A stretch of DNA of 64,000 nt, from the NCBI GenBank assembly GCA_037013685.1, contig CM072904.1:2356001-2420000 (forward strand), given 5' to 3'. The DNA is from Acridotheres tristis. Its lineage: Eukaryota; Chordata; Aves; Passeriformes; Sturnidae. The notes beneath the pieces are model-generated. The model had not been told where the DNA came from and did not search any database. It was given only the letters and a program-made list of their open reading frames with translations. This document shows, one piece after another, positions 46,910-58,039 of the stretch (its first letter is position 1; each line of letters begins with the position of its first letter). The position numbers and the translations under genes are program-made.

Positions 46910-48460
46910 GGAAGGGTTTGCTGTGGCTGTGATTCCCCATTGTTGGGTGGGAGGTGAGGGCAGAGGGAGGTGCAGTTCCCTGGGGTGTCTCTGTGGGTGG
47001 AATGGGATCAGCGTGTGCCCTGTCCCTCTGTCCCCTGGGACTGACCAGCACATCTTGGCCCCCCATTGTCCATCCATCACCTCCCTGGGATGGTTCTGCA
47101 GGACAGGGCCCAGGGAAGATCCAAGCCAGGCATGAGCAGCCCTTCTCCTGCTCTGTGGTGCTGATTACAAAGCTCCTCTCCTGTGTCCCACCCTCTCCCA
47201 GCTCCCTGCTGTGCCCCAGGTTTGGCTCACAGGGTTTGTGCCCATCCAGCTCTTGCTGAGATATTTTCTCCCTGATCCACTGGAGCAGGATGGGATCTGT
47301 GGGCAGGCAGGAGTGCCTCAGGCATTGCACAGCTGGATGTAAAACCCCATGGGATGACTCCAGAACTCAATGAACAGCCCAGCCAGGCTCATCAAGAATT
47401 CCCAACTCCTGACAGCACAGCCACTGTCATTGCTGTGATTAATCTCAATTTGAATCTCCCTGTGGAGCCTGGCCTGGGCAGGGCAGTACTGAAGGCATTG
47501 GGTTTCTAAGTGCCCCAGGCACTTTTCCTGGGGCTGGCAATGCTCTCTGTTTGCATGGCTCTGCTGTCCCTCGGGGCCCTGCAGTGTGGCACGATGCTAT
47601 CAGTGGCTCCAGGGCCAGAGCAATGGGCTGCTGAGAGCTCAGGCTCCACACTCCAGCTCCCCAAGAGCTCCAGTGACCCTGGGCAGGATATTTGAGCTCT
47701 CCACAGCTCATTCATTGGTGAAGAGTCATCATTGCAGCCTCTGCTCCAGGGCAAATGCTGGGATTCTGGGGAGGGGATGCAGCAGGAGGCTCTCTGCTCT
47801 GCCAGCACAGCACAGCCGGGGTAAGGATGGTGCTGGAGGATGGATGATGATGATGATGGTGGTGGTGGTCCTCTACAGCTCTGGATCTGAGCTTGGATTG
47901 ACCTGCTGGGAGTCCTTGGGCCAGACCTTTGTGGTTTTGGTTGGATTGGATAAAAGCAGAGATCAGATTCCTGCTGGGAAGTGCAGGAGAGTTGATCATC
48001 TGCAGAAGTTTTGGTTGACCTGGAGAACCTCCTTGTTCTCCATTCTCCTGCTGCTCCAGGGCAGGAGCTGTGCAGGGTCCAAGATCCATCACAGGCACGC
48101 AGTGTGTGCAGGAATAAACAGGGATAGGAGAGAGGGAGCTGGATATCTCCACGCCAGGGATCTGCTCCCACCAGGGCGGACCCCTCCCTAACCAATTCCT
48201 GCTCTCAGGCCATGCTTACAGCACTTTGCAGAGCTGCTCCCATCCTTTACTCTGCAGTCAGGATTCCCTTTACCTTCCCCTTGCCTGTGTTTGCAAAGAG
48301 ACCTCAGGTTTTGCTGTCCTGCAGGCAGGAACAGTCACACCTATGGATGTTGCTGTGGACCAGGAATTTCTTGGTGTCCCCACTTTGGAATGCTGGAGGG
48401 AACATGTCCTGTCTGAGCTTGGGAAGGCAGAGCTGGAGAGATGCTGGATCCTGGCTATGG
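46910..48460. other. Intron, nothing recognised
   Basis: GC-moderate. There is a short (GAT)n/(GGT)n run near 47,843-47,870. The open frames lack domains. Confidence 0.5.
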
Positions 48461-48464
48461 GCTC

Positions 48465-48716
48465 TGAGTGCTGGCCCTTTCCCCTGGGCTCTGTGCTGTT
48501 CCTTGTCCCCTGGGCTCTGAGTGCTGTCCCTTGTCCCCTGGGCTCTGTGCTGTCCCCTGGTCTCTGTGCTATCCCTTGTCCCCTGGGCTCTGTGCTGTCC
48601 CTGTCCCCTGGGCTCTGTGCTGTCCCCTGGGCTCTGAGTGCTGTCCCTTGTCCCTGGTCTCTGTCCCTGTCCCCTGGGCTCTGTGCTGTCCCCTGGGCTC
48701 TGTGCTGGCCCAGTCC
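48465..48716. repeat. Minisatellite, CTGTCCCCTGGGCTCTGTG units
   Basis: About a dozen units of 19-24 bp on 'ctgtcccctgggctctgtg', with 'gagtg' and 'ccttg' variants, in the same intron as the GGGAT array. Confidence 0.93.
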
Positions 48717-49724
48717 CAGCAGGGCTGGCCCAGTGCCGATCTCAGGGGGAGGCAGTGTCTGCTGAGGGGTCTGTGGGCCACCCCAAAGCCACCCAGGGCC
48801 ATTGTGTCTGTGGCTCTGTGACCCTGGCAGTGCCGCCGGCGGCAGCAGGAAAAACCAAAGCCCTGGGCTGGGATTTGTTAATCTCTGTTGAGATAAGGCC
48901 AGGGGGGAAGTGGCTGCTCTGGGGCTGGGGCTGGCTGTGCCTGCAGCCCCCACAGCTCTGTGCTCCCACGGAGCAGATCCCTGTGGTTGGGGGGATTTGG
49001 GGTATCCTGGAGCAAGGAAGCTCCTCAGGCTCAGGGACACTGCAGGAGGATGGGCTGGGAAAACAAGGGATGTGCTGACTGTCCCACAGCAGCTGTGGCT
49101 GTTGTGGTGCCCAGCAGCCTCTCCTGCTCCTTTCCCATGGAAAAAAGGCTTTGTTGTTATTGGGAATTAAGGAAAAGCAGCTCAAGGCCGCTGTGATTCC
49201 AGCCCAGGCCCTTGTCCCGTGTTTGTGTTCCCGACGAGTTGACAGATGTTGGCTTTGCCAAGAAGTTGTCTCAGTGTGGCTGCAGGGGCAGGAACTGCTG
49301 CTGGCTTGTTGTGGAATTGGCTTCAGCAGTGGGGAAGTCCCAGAATCCTGGGAAGGAGAACTGGAGCTCCCACAGTTACTGAAGAGCTAAATCTGCAGCA
49401 CCAGGCTCCTTCCCTTTTATCCTTTAAAATGCCTTTAAAAGCTGCAGGTCAGGCTGGGGAATGGTGCCTGGGAAGCTCAGAGGGAAAGAAAAAATTGATC
49501 CATGAAAAAAAATAGGGAAATTGTAGGGATGTGCTGCTACTGCAGGGTTGGCATTTGCCACGGTGGGGATGGCACAGGGTGGCACAGAGTGGCCATGGGG
49601 TGACTGCAGAGGGTGGCACAGGCTGGGCAGCCAAAGCTGCTCTGCCAGGCCTGCCCTGATCTCCCAGGGCTGCTGAAGGGTTCAGTTCCTCTGCTCTGCT
49701 CCCAGCTGGAGCTTTCCAGGAGCA

Positions 49725-50168
49725 CAGATGCCCCCAATCCCACACAGATCCCCAGTCCCATACAGATCCCCAACCCCACACAGCTCCCCAACCCACACAC
49801 ATCCCCAATCCCACACGGATTCCCCAATCCCATACAGATCCCCAATCCCACACAGATCTCCAATCCCATACAGACCCCAATCCCACACAGATCCCCAATC
49901 CCATACAGACCCCCCCAATCCCACACACATCCCCAACCCCACAAAACTCCCCAATCCCACACAGATCCCCAATCCCACACAGACCCCAATCCCATACAGA
50001 CCCCCCAATCCCATATAGACCCTCCCAATCCCACACAGACCCCCAATCCCACACAGACCCCCCAATCCCACACAGCTCCCCAACCCCACACAGATGCCCA
50101 ATCCCACACAGATCCCCAATCCCACACAGACCCCAATCCCATACAGACCCCCCCAACCCCACACAGCT
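49725..50168. repeat. Minisatellite, CCCCAATCCCACACAGAT units
   Basis: About 24 units of 16-19 bp on 'ccccaatcccacacagat', with 'catacaga' variants. The minus-strand frames rich in Gly-Ile-Trp-Asp are repeat artefacts. Confidence 0.95.
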
Positions 50169-51580
50169 CCCCAGGGCTGCTGCTCCCCATCCTCCCTCCC
50201 GTCCCTTGTGCTGCTCCCCCTGTCAGAGCTGCAGCAAAGCTCCCCCAGTTTCCTGCTGGAATTGCAGAGCCAATGAACTGCCCCCCCTCCTTGGCATCTG
50301 CTGCTCCGAAATCCGAGTCTCACGTGGGATTTTGTCTTCCCTTTTTTTAAAAGGTTGGATGAAATAATATCCTGTCCTGAGTGAATCAGAGTTCACTGAT
50401 TCCTGAGACAAGGCAAAAGCGTTGGCCCTGCTCCAACCTCCTCCTGAAAGGTTTTGGGAGCGGAATTTGAGGGAAATGAGAACTGGCTGGACAGGAGGAA
50501 CATGGTCCTGGCAGGGGCTGCACCATTCACCCACAGAAATCAATTTGGGATCAGTTTGAAAGGAGCAGGGATGCCATCCATCATCTGCCATAAGAGTGCT
50601 GCTCATTGCTAGGAATATTTCCATCTGTGGAAAGCTCTGTGTTTATTTTCCTCCATGAGTTCCTCCCCTCTCTCCCCACAGGAGAGGTTTCCCTGTGCCC
50701 TCGAGGTTGAAATTGGGGAGCACAGGGGAATCCTGCCCCTCCAGCTGCCTGGGATTGGGATGATGGATAAGGAAAGGGATATTTTAGCCATTGATGCGAG
50801 GCAGGATTTGGAGGAGCTGCCTGGACCATCGGTCTGGGGTCACCAAGGGAAGGAGGAGGAGGAAGAGGAAAGATGGGTTTTGCCTCCCTGTGCTGCTGGT
50901 AGCTGGAGATGGACATTTTATTTCCTGGACACCTCCCAGAATCTGGGAAAACCTGGCTTGGGAATGTGCAGAGAGGAGGCTGCACCAGGTGGTTTTAGGA
51001 GCTTTATGCTGGTTTGGAAATAAAATGGAATTAGCTGTGGTTGGGATGGGATTAAGCCACCCTAGGCCTTTCTGGTGGGTTTTCCCCTCTCTGTGGTTAT
51101 CTGCTTTTCAGAAAAATTGGAAGTGCATCCAAGATTTGGCTGCTGGGAGCAGCAAGAGGAAAAGCTACTGAGCATCTGCTCCTCTGGGTTTTCCAGAGGC
51201 TGGAGGCGATTCCCCACCGAGGGCAAAGTGCAGCTGATTTTATCTGACAGTCCGTTGGTTTCTGAATTTTTCATATTCCAAACATTTCTGGTGTCCCAGG
51301 GCTGCAGGCCATCCATGGAGGAGCTGAATTTCACCAAACCCCAGGAGAAGTGGGCTCTGCCTAATTTTCTACTGAAGTAGTTCCTTATTTCCCACACATT
51401 ATCCTCAGGTTGTCCTTTCTCCTGTGCCTTGCATGCAGAGTATGAAATAAATAATTGAATTATAGAAGTGGTTCATTGCTGCATCTTCCCAAGACAAGGA
51501 GAAAGTCTATAAAGCCAGCAAAAGGGGATTGAGGATTTTTTGGTTTTAACATTTTGCTTTTCCCCTCATTTTTCTTTCAG
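50169..51580. other. Intron, nothing recognised
   Basis: Single-copy-looking sequence ending in a good acceptor with a pyrimidine tract ('tttttctttcag'). Confidence 0.5.
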
Positions 51581-51619
51581 CAATCATCATTTTACCAACT
51601 CCTGCACGCAGGCTGGCCG
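51581..51619 (+). CDS. Collagen exon: non-helical telopeptide-like segment
   Basis: 39 bp, phase 0. It encodes Gln-Ser-Ser-Phe-Tyr-Gln-Leu-Leu-His-Ala-Gly-Trp-Pro. It occupies the place of the Gln-Ala-Ile-Leu-Gln-Gln-Ala-Arg segment before the main helix of type V/XI chains. No lysine occurs here, although fibrillar N-telopeptides normally carry a cross-linking Lys. Confidence 0.85.
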
Positions 51620-51729
51620 GTGAGTGCCACTTCAGTCACTTTGTGTTTGGATTTTTCCTTGTTGCCAGCTGAGTTCTCCTTGCTCCAATCACTTGATGCG
51701 TTTTACTGATGTTTTTCTTTTTAATCCAG

Positions 51730-51783
51730 AGAAAACCTGGAGCTCCCGGGCCCCCAGGACATCCTGGGAAAACAGGAGCACCT
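51730..51783 (+). CDS. Collagen exon: start of main triple helix
   Basis: 54 bp, phase 0. It reads Arg-Lys-Pro and then Gly-Ala-Pro-Gly-Pro-Pro-Gly-His-Pro-Gly-Lys-Thr-Gly-Ala-Pro, five triplets. The donor is GTAAGT. The helix proper begins at 51,739, because the first triplet lacks Gly. The Lys at 51,733-51,735 is the only one near the junction. Confidence 0.92.
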
Positions 51784-52512
51784 GTAAGTACAAAAGCCCT
51801 GCTGTCCCCTTGGTGGCCCTGCTGCCACCCTGGCTGCCCTGGGGACACTTTCAGGGTGGATGTCCCCAAGCACTCAGGCTGTGGCTGCTGCTGTGCTGTA
51901 ATTAGGGACTTTGGGATTGGGTTTCAAAGCAGCCTAATGGATTTCTTGTCTGCTTCCCACTGAAACCCAGGATGTTTGATATCCAACTCCCAGGGTTTTC
52001 CTGGCAGCCACAGCCCCTCCATCTCTGCCTGCTGAGCAGGACTGGCTCCGTTTCCTGGGGCATCAGGTTCCAGCCCTTGTTTTTGGGGACGAGACCTTGT
52101 GGATCCCTCCCAGAGGCACAAAAACAAGGCAGGGAAGGGCTGGGGCAGGATTTGTGTGGGGTCAGCCTGTGCTGGGGGGGGTCTCAGCCCCATGCCCACT
52201 GCCCTGGTATTGCTGGGTGATGCTTCTCCCCATCTGGCCATAAGGCAAAGGAAAGGAAAACAAAACTCCCTGTCCTGACATCCCATCAGGAACCAAAGCA
52301 GTGGAAAAATAAATCCTGACTCCAAACATGCCCTGGGCACAGCCCCTGGCGTGGTGGGCAGGGTGGGGGTGCCAGGGATGTGAATCCCACTCTGCCCTTC
52401 CCAAGGTCACCTCTGGGCATTGCTGCTTGTCCTCCCAGCCTGCACAGGGCTGGGGGAGGGTGAGGGGACATCTTGGGACACCCCGGGTGACTCAATCCCT
52501 GTTTGTGCACAG

Positions 52513-52566
52513 GGACCCTGTGGAGCACCAGGAGAGCCAGGGGAGAAAGGCCAGCGGGGGTACACG
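52513..52566 (+). CDS. Collagen helix exon, 54 bp
   Basis: Six triplets, Gly-Pro-Cys-Gly-Ala-Pro-Gly-Glu-Pro-Gly-Glu-Lys-Gly-Gln-Arg-Gly-Tyr-Thr. It has good splice sites and phase 0, with a cysteine in the Y position. Confidence 0.95.
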
Positions 52567-52705
52567 GTGAGTGAGGGCTCTGGGGACACTTTGGAAAGGT
52601 TCAATGTGCCCTCAGGGCTGCCCTGGCCCCTCTTGGATCAGCCCCTGGCTGATGGGGGTTAGGGACAGTTTGGGAATGGTGTCCCTGGTTTGGAGGGATG
52701 GGATC

Positions 52706-53359
52706 TGTTGGGGAAGATGAAAATGGACAACCTTATAAATATGATTGCCTGGCAAAAGATTTTGAGAAAATGGAAACTATAAGTGAGATTGAAATGAAAG
52801 CCATCTTTGAGATACCAAACCTTAGTTACTGAACACCTAGAAAACAATAGTGTGGCCAACTGAAAGTAATCCCCTCTTGACTGAACAATCCCCTCTGCTT
52901 GCAGACAGGTCCAAGGGTCAGAGAAGACCCTACTAGCTTGGTAAAGAGGGTCCAAAGAGTAGTTTTTAGGGTTTAAAGTGTAACACAGTCTGGTAATGTA
53001 GTGATTCTTACAGGCTGTATGTAAATGCTATAGGATTTGTATCTTGTATTAGATTGGTGAGTGAAAATTAGAATATTCAACACAGAAGAAGATTGATTGT
53101 ATTGTAATGGGAACCTCGCTCTCTTACTGCTTTTACCTCTCTTATGCTCTTACCTCTCACCGTTCTTACTTCTCTTACTTTACTCTTTTACTTCTCTTCT
53201 TTTACTGCTCTCACAGCCTGCTCTGAACTGTGGCTGGCAGCTCCAAGCAGGGCCCTTTCACCCTTTCACCCACGCCCTTTGCAATAAACCACAAGTCCCA
53301 ACCCCTGGCTTTAGAGATCTCTCAGTCAGTCCCGACCATCCAGACCCCCAGCTCCCACA
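52706..53359 (+). mobile_element. Solo endogenous retroviral LTR
   Basis: A 654-bp element that starts TGTTGGGG and ends CCCACA (TG...CA). It is flanked by a perfect 5-bp target duplication, GGATC, at 52,701-52,705 and 53,360-53,364. A TATA-like 'ttataaat' lies near 52,733, a pyrimidine-rich 'ctcttac' region at 53,120-53,215, and a polyadenylation signal AATAAA at 53,283. These features put it in the same orientation as the collagen gene. It has no viral coding sequence, so it is the product of LTR-LTR recombination. A 5-bp duplication suggests an ERVL- or ERV1-like source rather than ERVK. Confidence 0.9.
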
Positions 53360-53364
53360 GGATC

Positions 53365-54125
53365 CATGCCCTGCTCCCCTCCCAACCTTTCTGTGCCAGG
53401 CAGGGGTGGCTCTGCACAAAATCCTTCTCCTCTTGTGCTGTGCCTGCAGCAGCAGGGATGGCTCAGTCACACCCAGCACAGCCCCTTTGGGTGCTGCACG
53501 CCCCCAGGTGATGCTCTCCCAGACAGGTGTCCCAAAACAGCTGTCCCAGAGTCCTTGGTCACCTTCTGGAGATGCCCCAGCTCTGGGTGGGATGGGTGAG
53601 CTCTGCCTGTGCCCCTCCATGGGGATCCCCCCTGGGATCCCATCCCCCTGGGACTGCCCAGCTCAGCTCCCTGTGGGTGCAAGGACAGGAGAGCAATGTC
53701 CCACTCACACATCACTGCAGCTCTGCTCCACTCTGCCCTTCAACCTGCCTGGACTCAGGATTGCACTGAGCTCAGGGGTAAAGGAAAAGCTGCCCTGGTG
53801 ATGGATCCTGATGTGGCTCTGCTCTGACTCCTGCATGTGGGAAAGGATCAGGAATGGCTTTGAGCCAGGAGCTTTCACTCCACCTTCTCTCACTGCATTT
53901 CTTCTTCCCTGCCTTCTGTGTTGCTTCCTGCTGTAGAACCCCTGGCTCCAACTATCCCAGTATTTTGGAGGAGAACCTGGACAGATCCACGTGCCCAACA
54001 CCTGCAGCCCCTGGGTGCATGAAGCTTTTCCCCAGCTCCAGAGCCAGAGGCAGGCAGAGCTCCAGTGTTTCCTTTACTGCTAATGTGGATTTTTACATTT
54101 TCTGTGCTCGGATTTTTCTCCCCAG
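53365..54125. other. Intron, nothing recognised
   Basis: GC-rich intron sequence between the LTR and the 108-bp helix exon. No coding or repeat structure was recognised. Confidence 0.5.
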
Positions 54126-54233
54126 GGGGAACCCGGGCTCCAGGGCTTGCCAGGACGTGTGGGATACCCTGGCTCTGATGGTTTCCCTGGCTTGGATGGC
54201 AAACCTGGGCCGTGGGGGCTGCCAGGGGAGCAG
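54126..54233 (+). CDS. Collagen helix exon, 108 bp
   Basis: Twelve unbroken triplets from Gly-Glu-Pro-Gly-Leu-Gln to Gly-Leu-Pro-Gly-Glu-Gln, phase 0. It equals two fused 54-bp units. The Trp in Gly-Pro-Trp is very rare in collagen helices. Confidence 0.95.
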
Positions 54234-54552
54234 GTGAGCCATGAGCAGGCTCAGGGAATGCTCAGGATCAGGGGAAACTGGAACTGCAAACCCCAGGCAG
54301 GAGACAGAGAGCTCCAAAGCTGTTCTTCCTTTTCTTGCCTCCTTTAGAATATTTCTCCTCAGTCCCTAAAGCAGGCAGGCCTGGATTAGTGCCTCGAGGT
54401 TTAGGTTTCCCAGGAATCAAAGGGTTATGGGGCATCCCACATGTGCATTACGGGGCTGGGATAACCAGAGCTGCATCTCCTGGGGGTGATGGGTCTGAAC
54501 ACCAGGGCTGGGCTGCTGCACCTGGACCTCCCTGTGGAAAATAACTGCAAAT

Positions 54553-54690
54553 CATGGAATGGCTTGGGTTGGAAGGGACCTAAAAATCATCTCATTCCAC
54601 CCCATGCCATGGGAAGGGACACCTTCCACTAAACCAGGGTGCTCTGAGCACTTGAGGGCTCAAAATTTGGAGGGTGACCAGGAAACGAGA
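54553..54690 (-). mobile_element. CR1 fragment with 3' end
   Basis: Reverse CR1: 'aaatcatggaatggcttggg', 'ttggaagggacctaaaaatc', 'ccatgggaagggacaccttc', cut soon after. Confidence 0.85.
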
Positions 54691-54951
54691 GTAATTCCAG
54701 AATGGCTGGATAGTGTTCAATCCAGGAATCTGGTTCCTTGGTCCCTTTTCCAGACCCCTGGCAGCAATCTCTGGGGAATACAGACAATGCCCCTGGGCTT
54801 GGGAGCTTTCTCAGGGGGGTTAAAGGACAGGGACTGGATGTTGCTGGAAAGTTTGGGACTCTCAGCACCTGCTGGGGAGTGGGGTGGACACGGGTGGGAG
54901 GTGCTGGGCAGCCCCTCAGTGCCTGCTCTGCTCCTTCCTCCCTCTTCCCAG

Positions 54952-55005
54952 GGCCTCCAGGGCTTCCAGGGTGACCGAGGGCTGGCTGGGGACAAGGGAG
55001 AAGAG
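54952..55005 (+). CDS. Collagen helix exon, 54 bp
   Basis: Six triplets, Gly-Leu-Gln-Gly-Phe-Gln-Gly-Asp-Arg-Gly-Leu-Ala-Gly-Asp-Lys-Gly-Glu-Glu. The acceptor is 'ccctcttcccag' and the donor GTGAGT. Confidence 0.95.
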
Positions 55006-55641
55006 GTGAGTTGGCTCTGGCTTGCAGAGCCATGGGCACGATGAGGTGGCAGCCCCAGTCCCAGCAGTGCCAGCCCCTGCCCCAGCCCATGCTCCTGCTG
55101 CCAAACACCAGCACTGGTACCAGCATTGGTCCTGCAGATCCTCCCCAGGCTCATCCAGGGCTTTGGGAAATATCCATTAAAAAGTGAATGCTGGTGATTT
55201 GTCACCCTTTAATTTTTTTAATTTTCCCATCACTTAGTCTTGTTAAGGCCGACATTTTTAGAGCTGCCCAGGAGATTTCTGGGCTCCTCAAAGGTCTGAT
55301 CATCCCGGTGGGTTTGAGAGCTAATTTCTACTTTTTGAAGCAGCAGTCCCATGTAAGTTATCAGATCCCTGTTCTGGGCCACACTTTATACACTCGTGCC
55401 TGTGCCATGCCCTGTACCAGCCCTGTGTCACTGCTGTGGGTGGCACGGTGCAACCTGCAGGGAGGTGACACCATGCTGGGGACCAGCAGCCAGGCTCTGC
55501 CCCATTTAGCACCACCTTGAGGGTCCCCATCCTCCTGCCCCACCCTCATTGTGTCCCCTGAGGCACAGCAGCCAAATTTGAACTCCTGGTGGCCCAGCTG
55601 GCGCTCATCCTTGTTCCCATTTCATCCTTGTTCCATTTCAG
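55006..55641. other. Intron, nothing recognised
   Basis: Contains an AT-rich patch near 55,200-55,240. There is no exon-like sequence. Confidence 0.55.
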
Positions 55642-55695
55642 GGTTTCTTGGGAGCCCCAGGACCAGCTGGGGACAAAGGAGAGAAGGGAGTGAAG
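55642..55695 (+). CDS. Collagen helix exon, 54 bp
   Basis: Six triplets, Gly-Phe-Leu-Gly-Ala-Pro-Gly-Pro-Ala-Gly-Asp-Lys-Gly-Glu-Lys-Gly-Val-Lys, phase 0. It is Lys-rich, with possible hydroxylysine sites in the Y position. Confidence 0.95.
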
Positions 55696-55823
55696 GTGAG
55701 GGTGGCTGTCCCTGCCCCTCACAGCCCTGCCAGGGTGGGCAGGGGTCTCTCCTTCCCTGCCACAGCCCCCCAGCCCCAGGTCCTGCTCTCCTCCATCACT
55801 CAGGCTGCTCTTGGCTTTTCCAG

Positions 55824-55868
55824 GGTGTGAAGGGAGACAATGGGCTGCCAGGTCCTGCTGGGCTCCAG
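55824..55868 (+). CDS. Collagen helix exon, 45 bp
   Basis: Five triplets, Gly-Val-Lys-Gly-Asp-Asn-Gly-Leu-Pro-Gly-Pro-Ala-Gly-Leu-Gln. This is the first 45-bp exon of the main helix, at the place where fibrillar genes have it after five 54-bp units. Confidence 0.95.
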
Positions 55869-56084
55869 GTGAGTTACCTGTGGAGCTGGAGGGGTCCCAC
55901 AGCCTTCCTTCCACCCCCTTTGCTGGCCTGACCCCTGTCCCTCTCTGCCATGTCCCCAAGCTCCAGCCCACACTCTCCTGGCTTTGGCAAAGCCCTGGTG
56001 GTCTCTGTGTCGTCCCTGTGAGGGAGGGGACAAGGGCAGTGTCACCTCGGGGTGCTGACACCTCATTCCCACCTTCTCTCCCAG

Positions 56085-56138
56085 GGGATGGCGGGGCTGA
56101 AGGGGGTCATGGGCTTCCAGGGCCCTGCAGGGCCAGAG
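56085..56138 (+). CDS. Collagen helix exon, 54 bp
   Basis: Six triplets, Gly-Met-Ala-Gly-Leu-Lys-Gly-Val-Met-Gly-Phe-Gln-Gly-Pro-Ala-Gly-Pro-Glu. The acceptor is 'ccttctctcccag' and the donor GTGAGT. Confidence 0.95.
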
Positions 56139-56672
56139 GTGAGTGGATTTGCCTTCCCTGTGCCCCCTGCCCTCCCCAAAGGGGTGCAGGAGCCTGGAAT
56201 TCCTGCTGGGAAGAGGGCTGTGAGCAGGGATTTGTATCCAGGCACGTTGGGGCCTTGCCTCCAGCATTTCCCATCCCTGTTCTGGCTGGGAATGAGGAGA
56301 AATGAAGAAAAATGAGCACATTGGGATTTATTTTAGGTGGCCACCTCCAGCTGAGATGAATCCCAGGCTGGCAGCACCTGGTTTTTCCAGGCTGCTCTCA
56401 GCACATGGATATCGCAGTGCTCCCACACAACTGGGAGACATCCCGTCCAGGAAAGGGCTGGAAAAGGATTTTAAAGGAAAATTGAAGTGGTTTGGTGGTG
56501 AATGGATGCATTCTCCAACATGAGAGGGAGCTGGGGTTGGTCAGCAAATGTCCAAGGGGACATCAGGCAGCTGGTGTGAAGAAATGTGAAAAATGATGTG
56601 AAGGAAAAGGGGGATTTGGGATGAAGGAGAGAATCAAAACAAAAAGTGCCTTTTTTTTCTCTCCTGCTGCAG
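56139..56672. other. Intron, nothing recognised
   Basis: Ends in a strong T-rich acceptor. No repeat or exon was seen. Confidence 0.55.
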
Positions 56673-56717
56673 GGAGAAGATGGCTCTGTGGGTTCCCCAG
56701 GCCCTGCAGGTCCCATG
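56673..56717 (+). CDS. Collagen helix exon, 45 bp
   Basis: Five triplets, Gly-Glu-Asp-Gly-Ser-Val-Gly-Ser-Pro-Gly-Pro-Ala-Gly-Pro-Met, phase 0. Confidence 0.95.
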
Positions 56718-57009
56718 GTGAGTCTCAGGGGTTTGTTCAGAGTGAAAGTTCAGGCAGCAGAGCTGCTGCTGCCCAGAGTGGCACCTTGTCCTTCCCAGTT
56801 CTAATTTACACCTAAAAATGCTGCATTCGGTTAAAACCATCCCTGGTGGTGGGGGGAGGATTGCAAAAGGACACGTGGTGTTAAAACTCACCAGGAAAGC
56901 ACTGGTGGTTGAAATTTACTGGTATCAAAACTCACCAGTAAAGCGCTCCAGCATCCCAGGGATGCTCACAAGTCCCTGTCCCACCTCCCCTGTGGGTCTT
57001 GCCTTGCAG

Positions 57010-57063
57010 GGCCAGCCTGGCCAGCCGGGACCCGTGGGATGCCGAGGCATCAATGGCTCTCAG
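57010..57063 (+). CDS. Collagen helix exon, 54 bp
   Basis: Six triplets, Gly-Gln-Pro-Gly-Gln-Pro-Gly-Pro-Val-Gly-Cys-Arg-Gly-Ile-Asn-Gly-Ser-Gln. It contains a helix cysteine. The donor is GTGCGT. Confidence 0.94.
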
Positions 57064-57136
57064 GTGCGTGTGTCCCGTCCTCCCCATCCTTTGTTATTTG
57101 GGATTTTGCGCTCACCCTGCCCTGCTCTCTCCGCAG

Positions 57137-57181
57137 GGGGAAATGGGTCCTCCCGGGATGCCCGGCCCCCGCGGCCCCAAG
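57137..57181 (+). CDS. Collagen helix exon, 45 bp
   Basis: Five triplets, Gly-Glu-Met-Gly-Pro-Pro-Gly-Met-Pro-Gly-Pro-Arg-Gly-Pro-Lys. The preceding intron is only 73 bp. The donor is GTAGGC. Confidence 0.94.
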
Positions 57182-57427
57182 GTAGGCGATGCCTGGAGGG
57201 GTGTCCTGGGGTGGAGCCTCTCCTAGCCTGGGCTGCTCCCCTCCAGCTGGGATGTGATCCCAACCCACCCCAAAAGCTGCAGAGGCTGGGTCAGGGGTGG
57301 GAATCCTTTCTGTTCCCTTAGTGTGCCATAAGCTGGGAGCTCCGGAGCTCCTCGGCAGCTGGGAATCCCCAGGAGAGGTTTTACCCTGCCGGGATTTGAT
57401 TTGTGGCTCCCTGTCTCCCCTCTGCAG

Positions 57428-57481
57428 GGTCCCCAGGGCTTGCAGGGCAGACGTGGCCCCCCCGGCCCCAGGGGCTCTCAG
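57428..57481 (+). CDS. Collagen helix exon, 54 bp
   Basis: Six triplets, Gly-Pro-Gln-Gly-Leu-Gln-Gly-Arg-Arg-Gly-Pro-Pro-Gly-Pro-Arg-Gly-Ser-Gln. With the preceding 45-bp exon it equals one 99-bp exon of COL1A1-type genes. Confidence 0.95.
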
Positions 57482-57787
57482 GTGAGTGGGTGCTGTCCTG
57501 GAGTGGGTGCATCCCCCCAGTTCTCTCCCAGGAGCTGCTGGAATTTGTCCCCCATGTATTTGGGAAGTGGATGTGAAATCCTTGACCTTGGGGGTCCTTG
57601 TGGCCCCCCACGAGTGGGTGGGAAGGGCTGTGTCCCCCGGGTGACCTGGTGGGGACATTGTCCCTGAGGTGTGAGGCAGCTCCTGGGGGCTGGGCAGGTT
57701 CCTGTGGGCTGGGGTCTCATCCACAGAGCAGGACAGGGAGCCACATCTCTCTTCTCCCCAGTATCCCCCTGCCTTTGCTTTCCCCAG

Positions 57788-57832
57788 GGTCCAGCAGGGC
57801 TGGAGGGATGTCCTGGTCCCAAAGGAGACACA
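57788..57832 (+). CDS. Collagen helix exon, 45 bp (source of the upstream copy)
   Basis: Five triplets, Gly-Pro-Ala-Gly-Leu-Glu-Gly-Cys-Pro-Gly-Pro-Lys-Gly-Asp-Thr. It has a proper pyrimidine-rich acceptor ('tgcctttgctttccccag') and donor GTAAGA. It fits the expected 45-bp slot between a 54 and a 54+45 pair, so this is the functional member. The copy at 45,865 lacks the pyrimidine tract. Confidence 0.95.
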
Positions 57833-58039
57833 GTAAGAATTCTTCTGCACCTTGGTGGGGATGAAACCCAGGCTGGAGGGATTTCCCTTCAAGGACCTGA
57901 CATAAGGGGTTGAGGGGGTTCCTGTCCCTGGTTTTGGAGGAGAGAGGGGGCAGCGCTTCCAGCTGAGCTCCCAAATGGCACCTGGAGGTCCCTGGTCACC
58001 CTGGGGAGGGGACATGGAGGGGCTGGGTGCTCTGATGAG

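Noticed and set aside
49449..50350. Gly-Ile-Trp-Asp-rich and Pro-Asn-Pro-Thr-rich frames
   Set aside because: Artefacts of the 18-bp CCCCAATCCCACACAGAT minisatellite.
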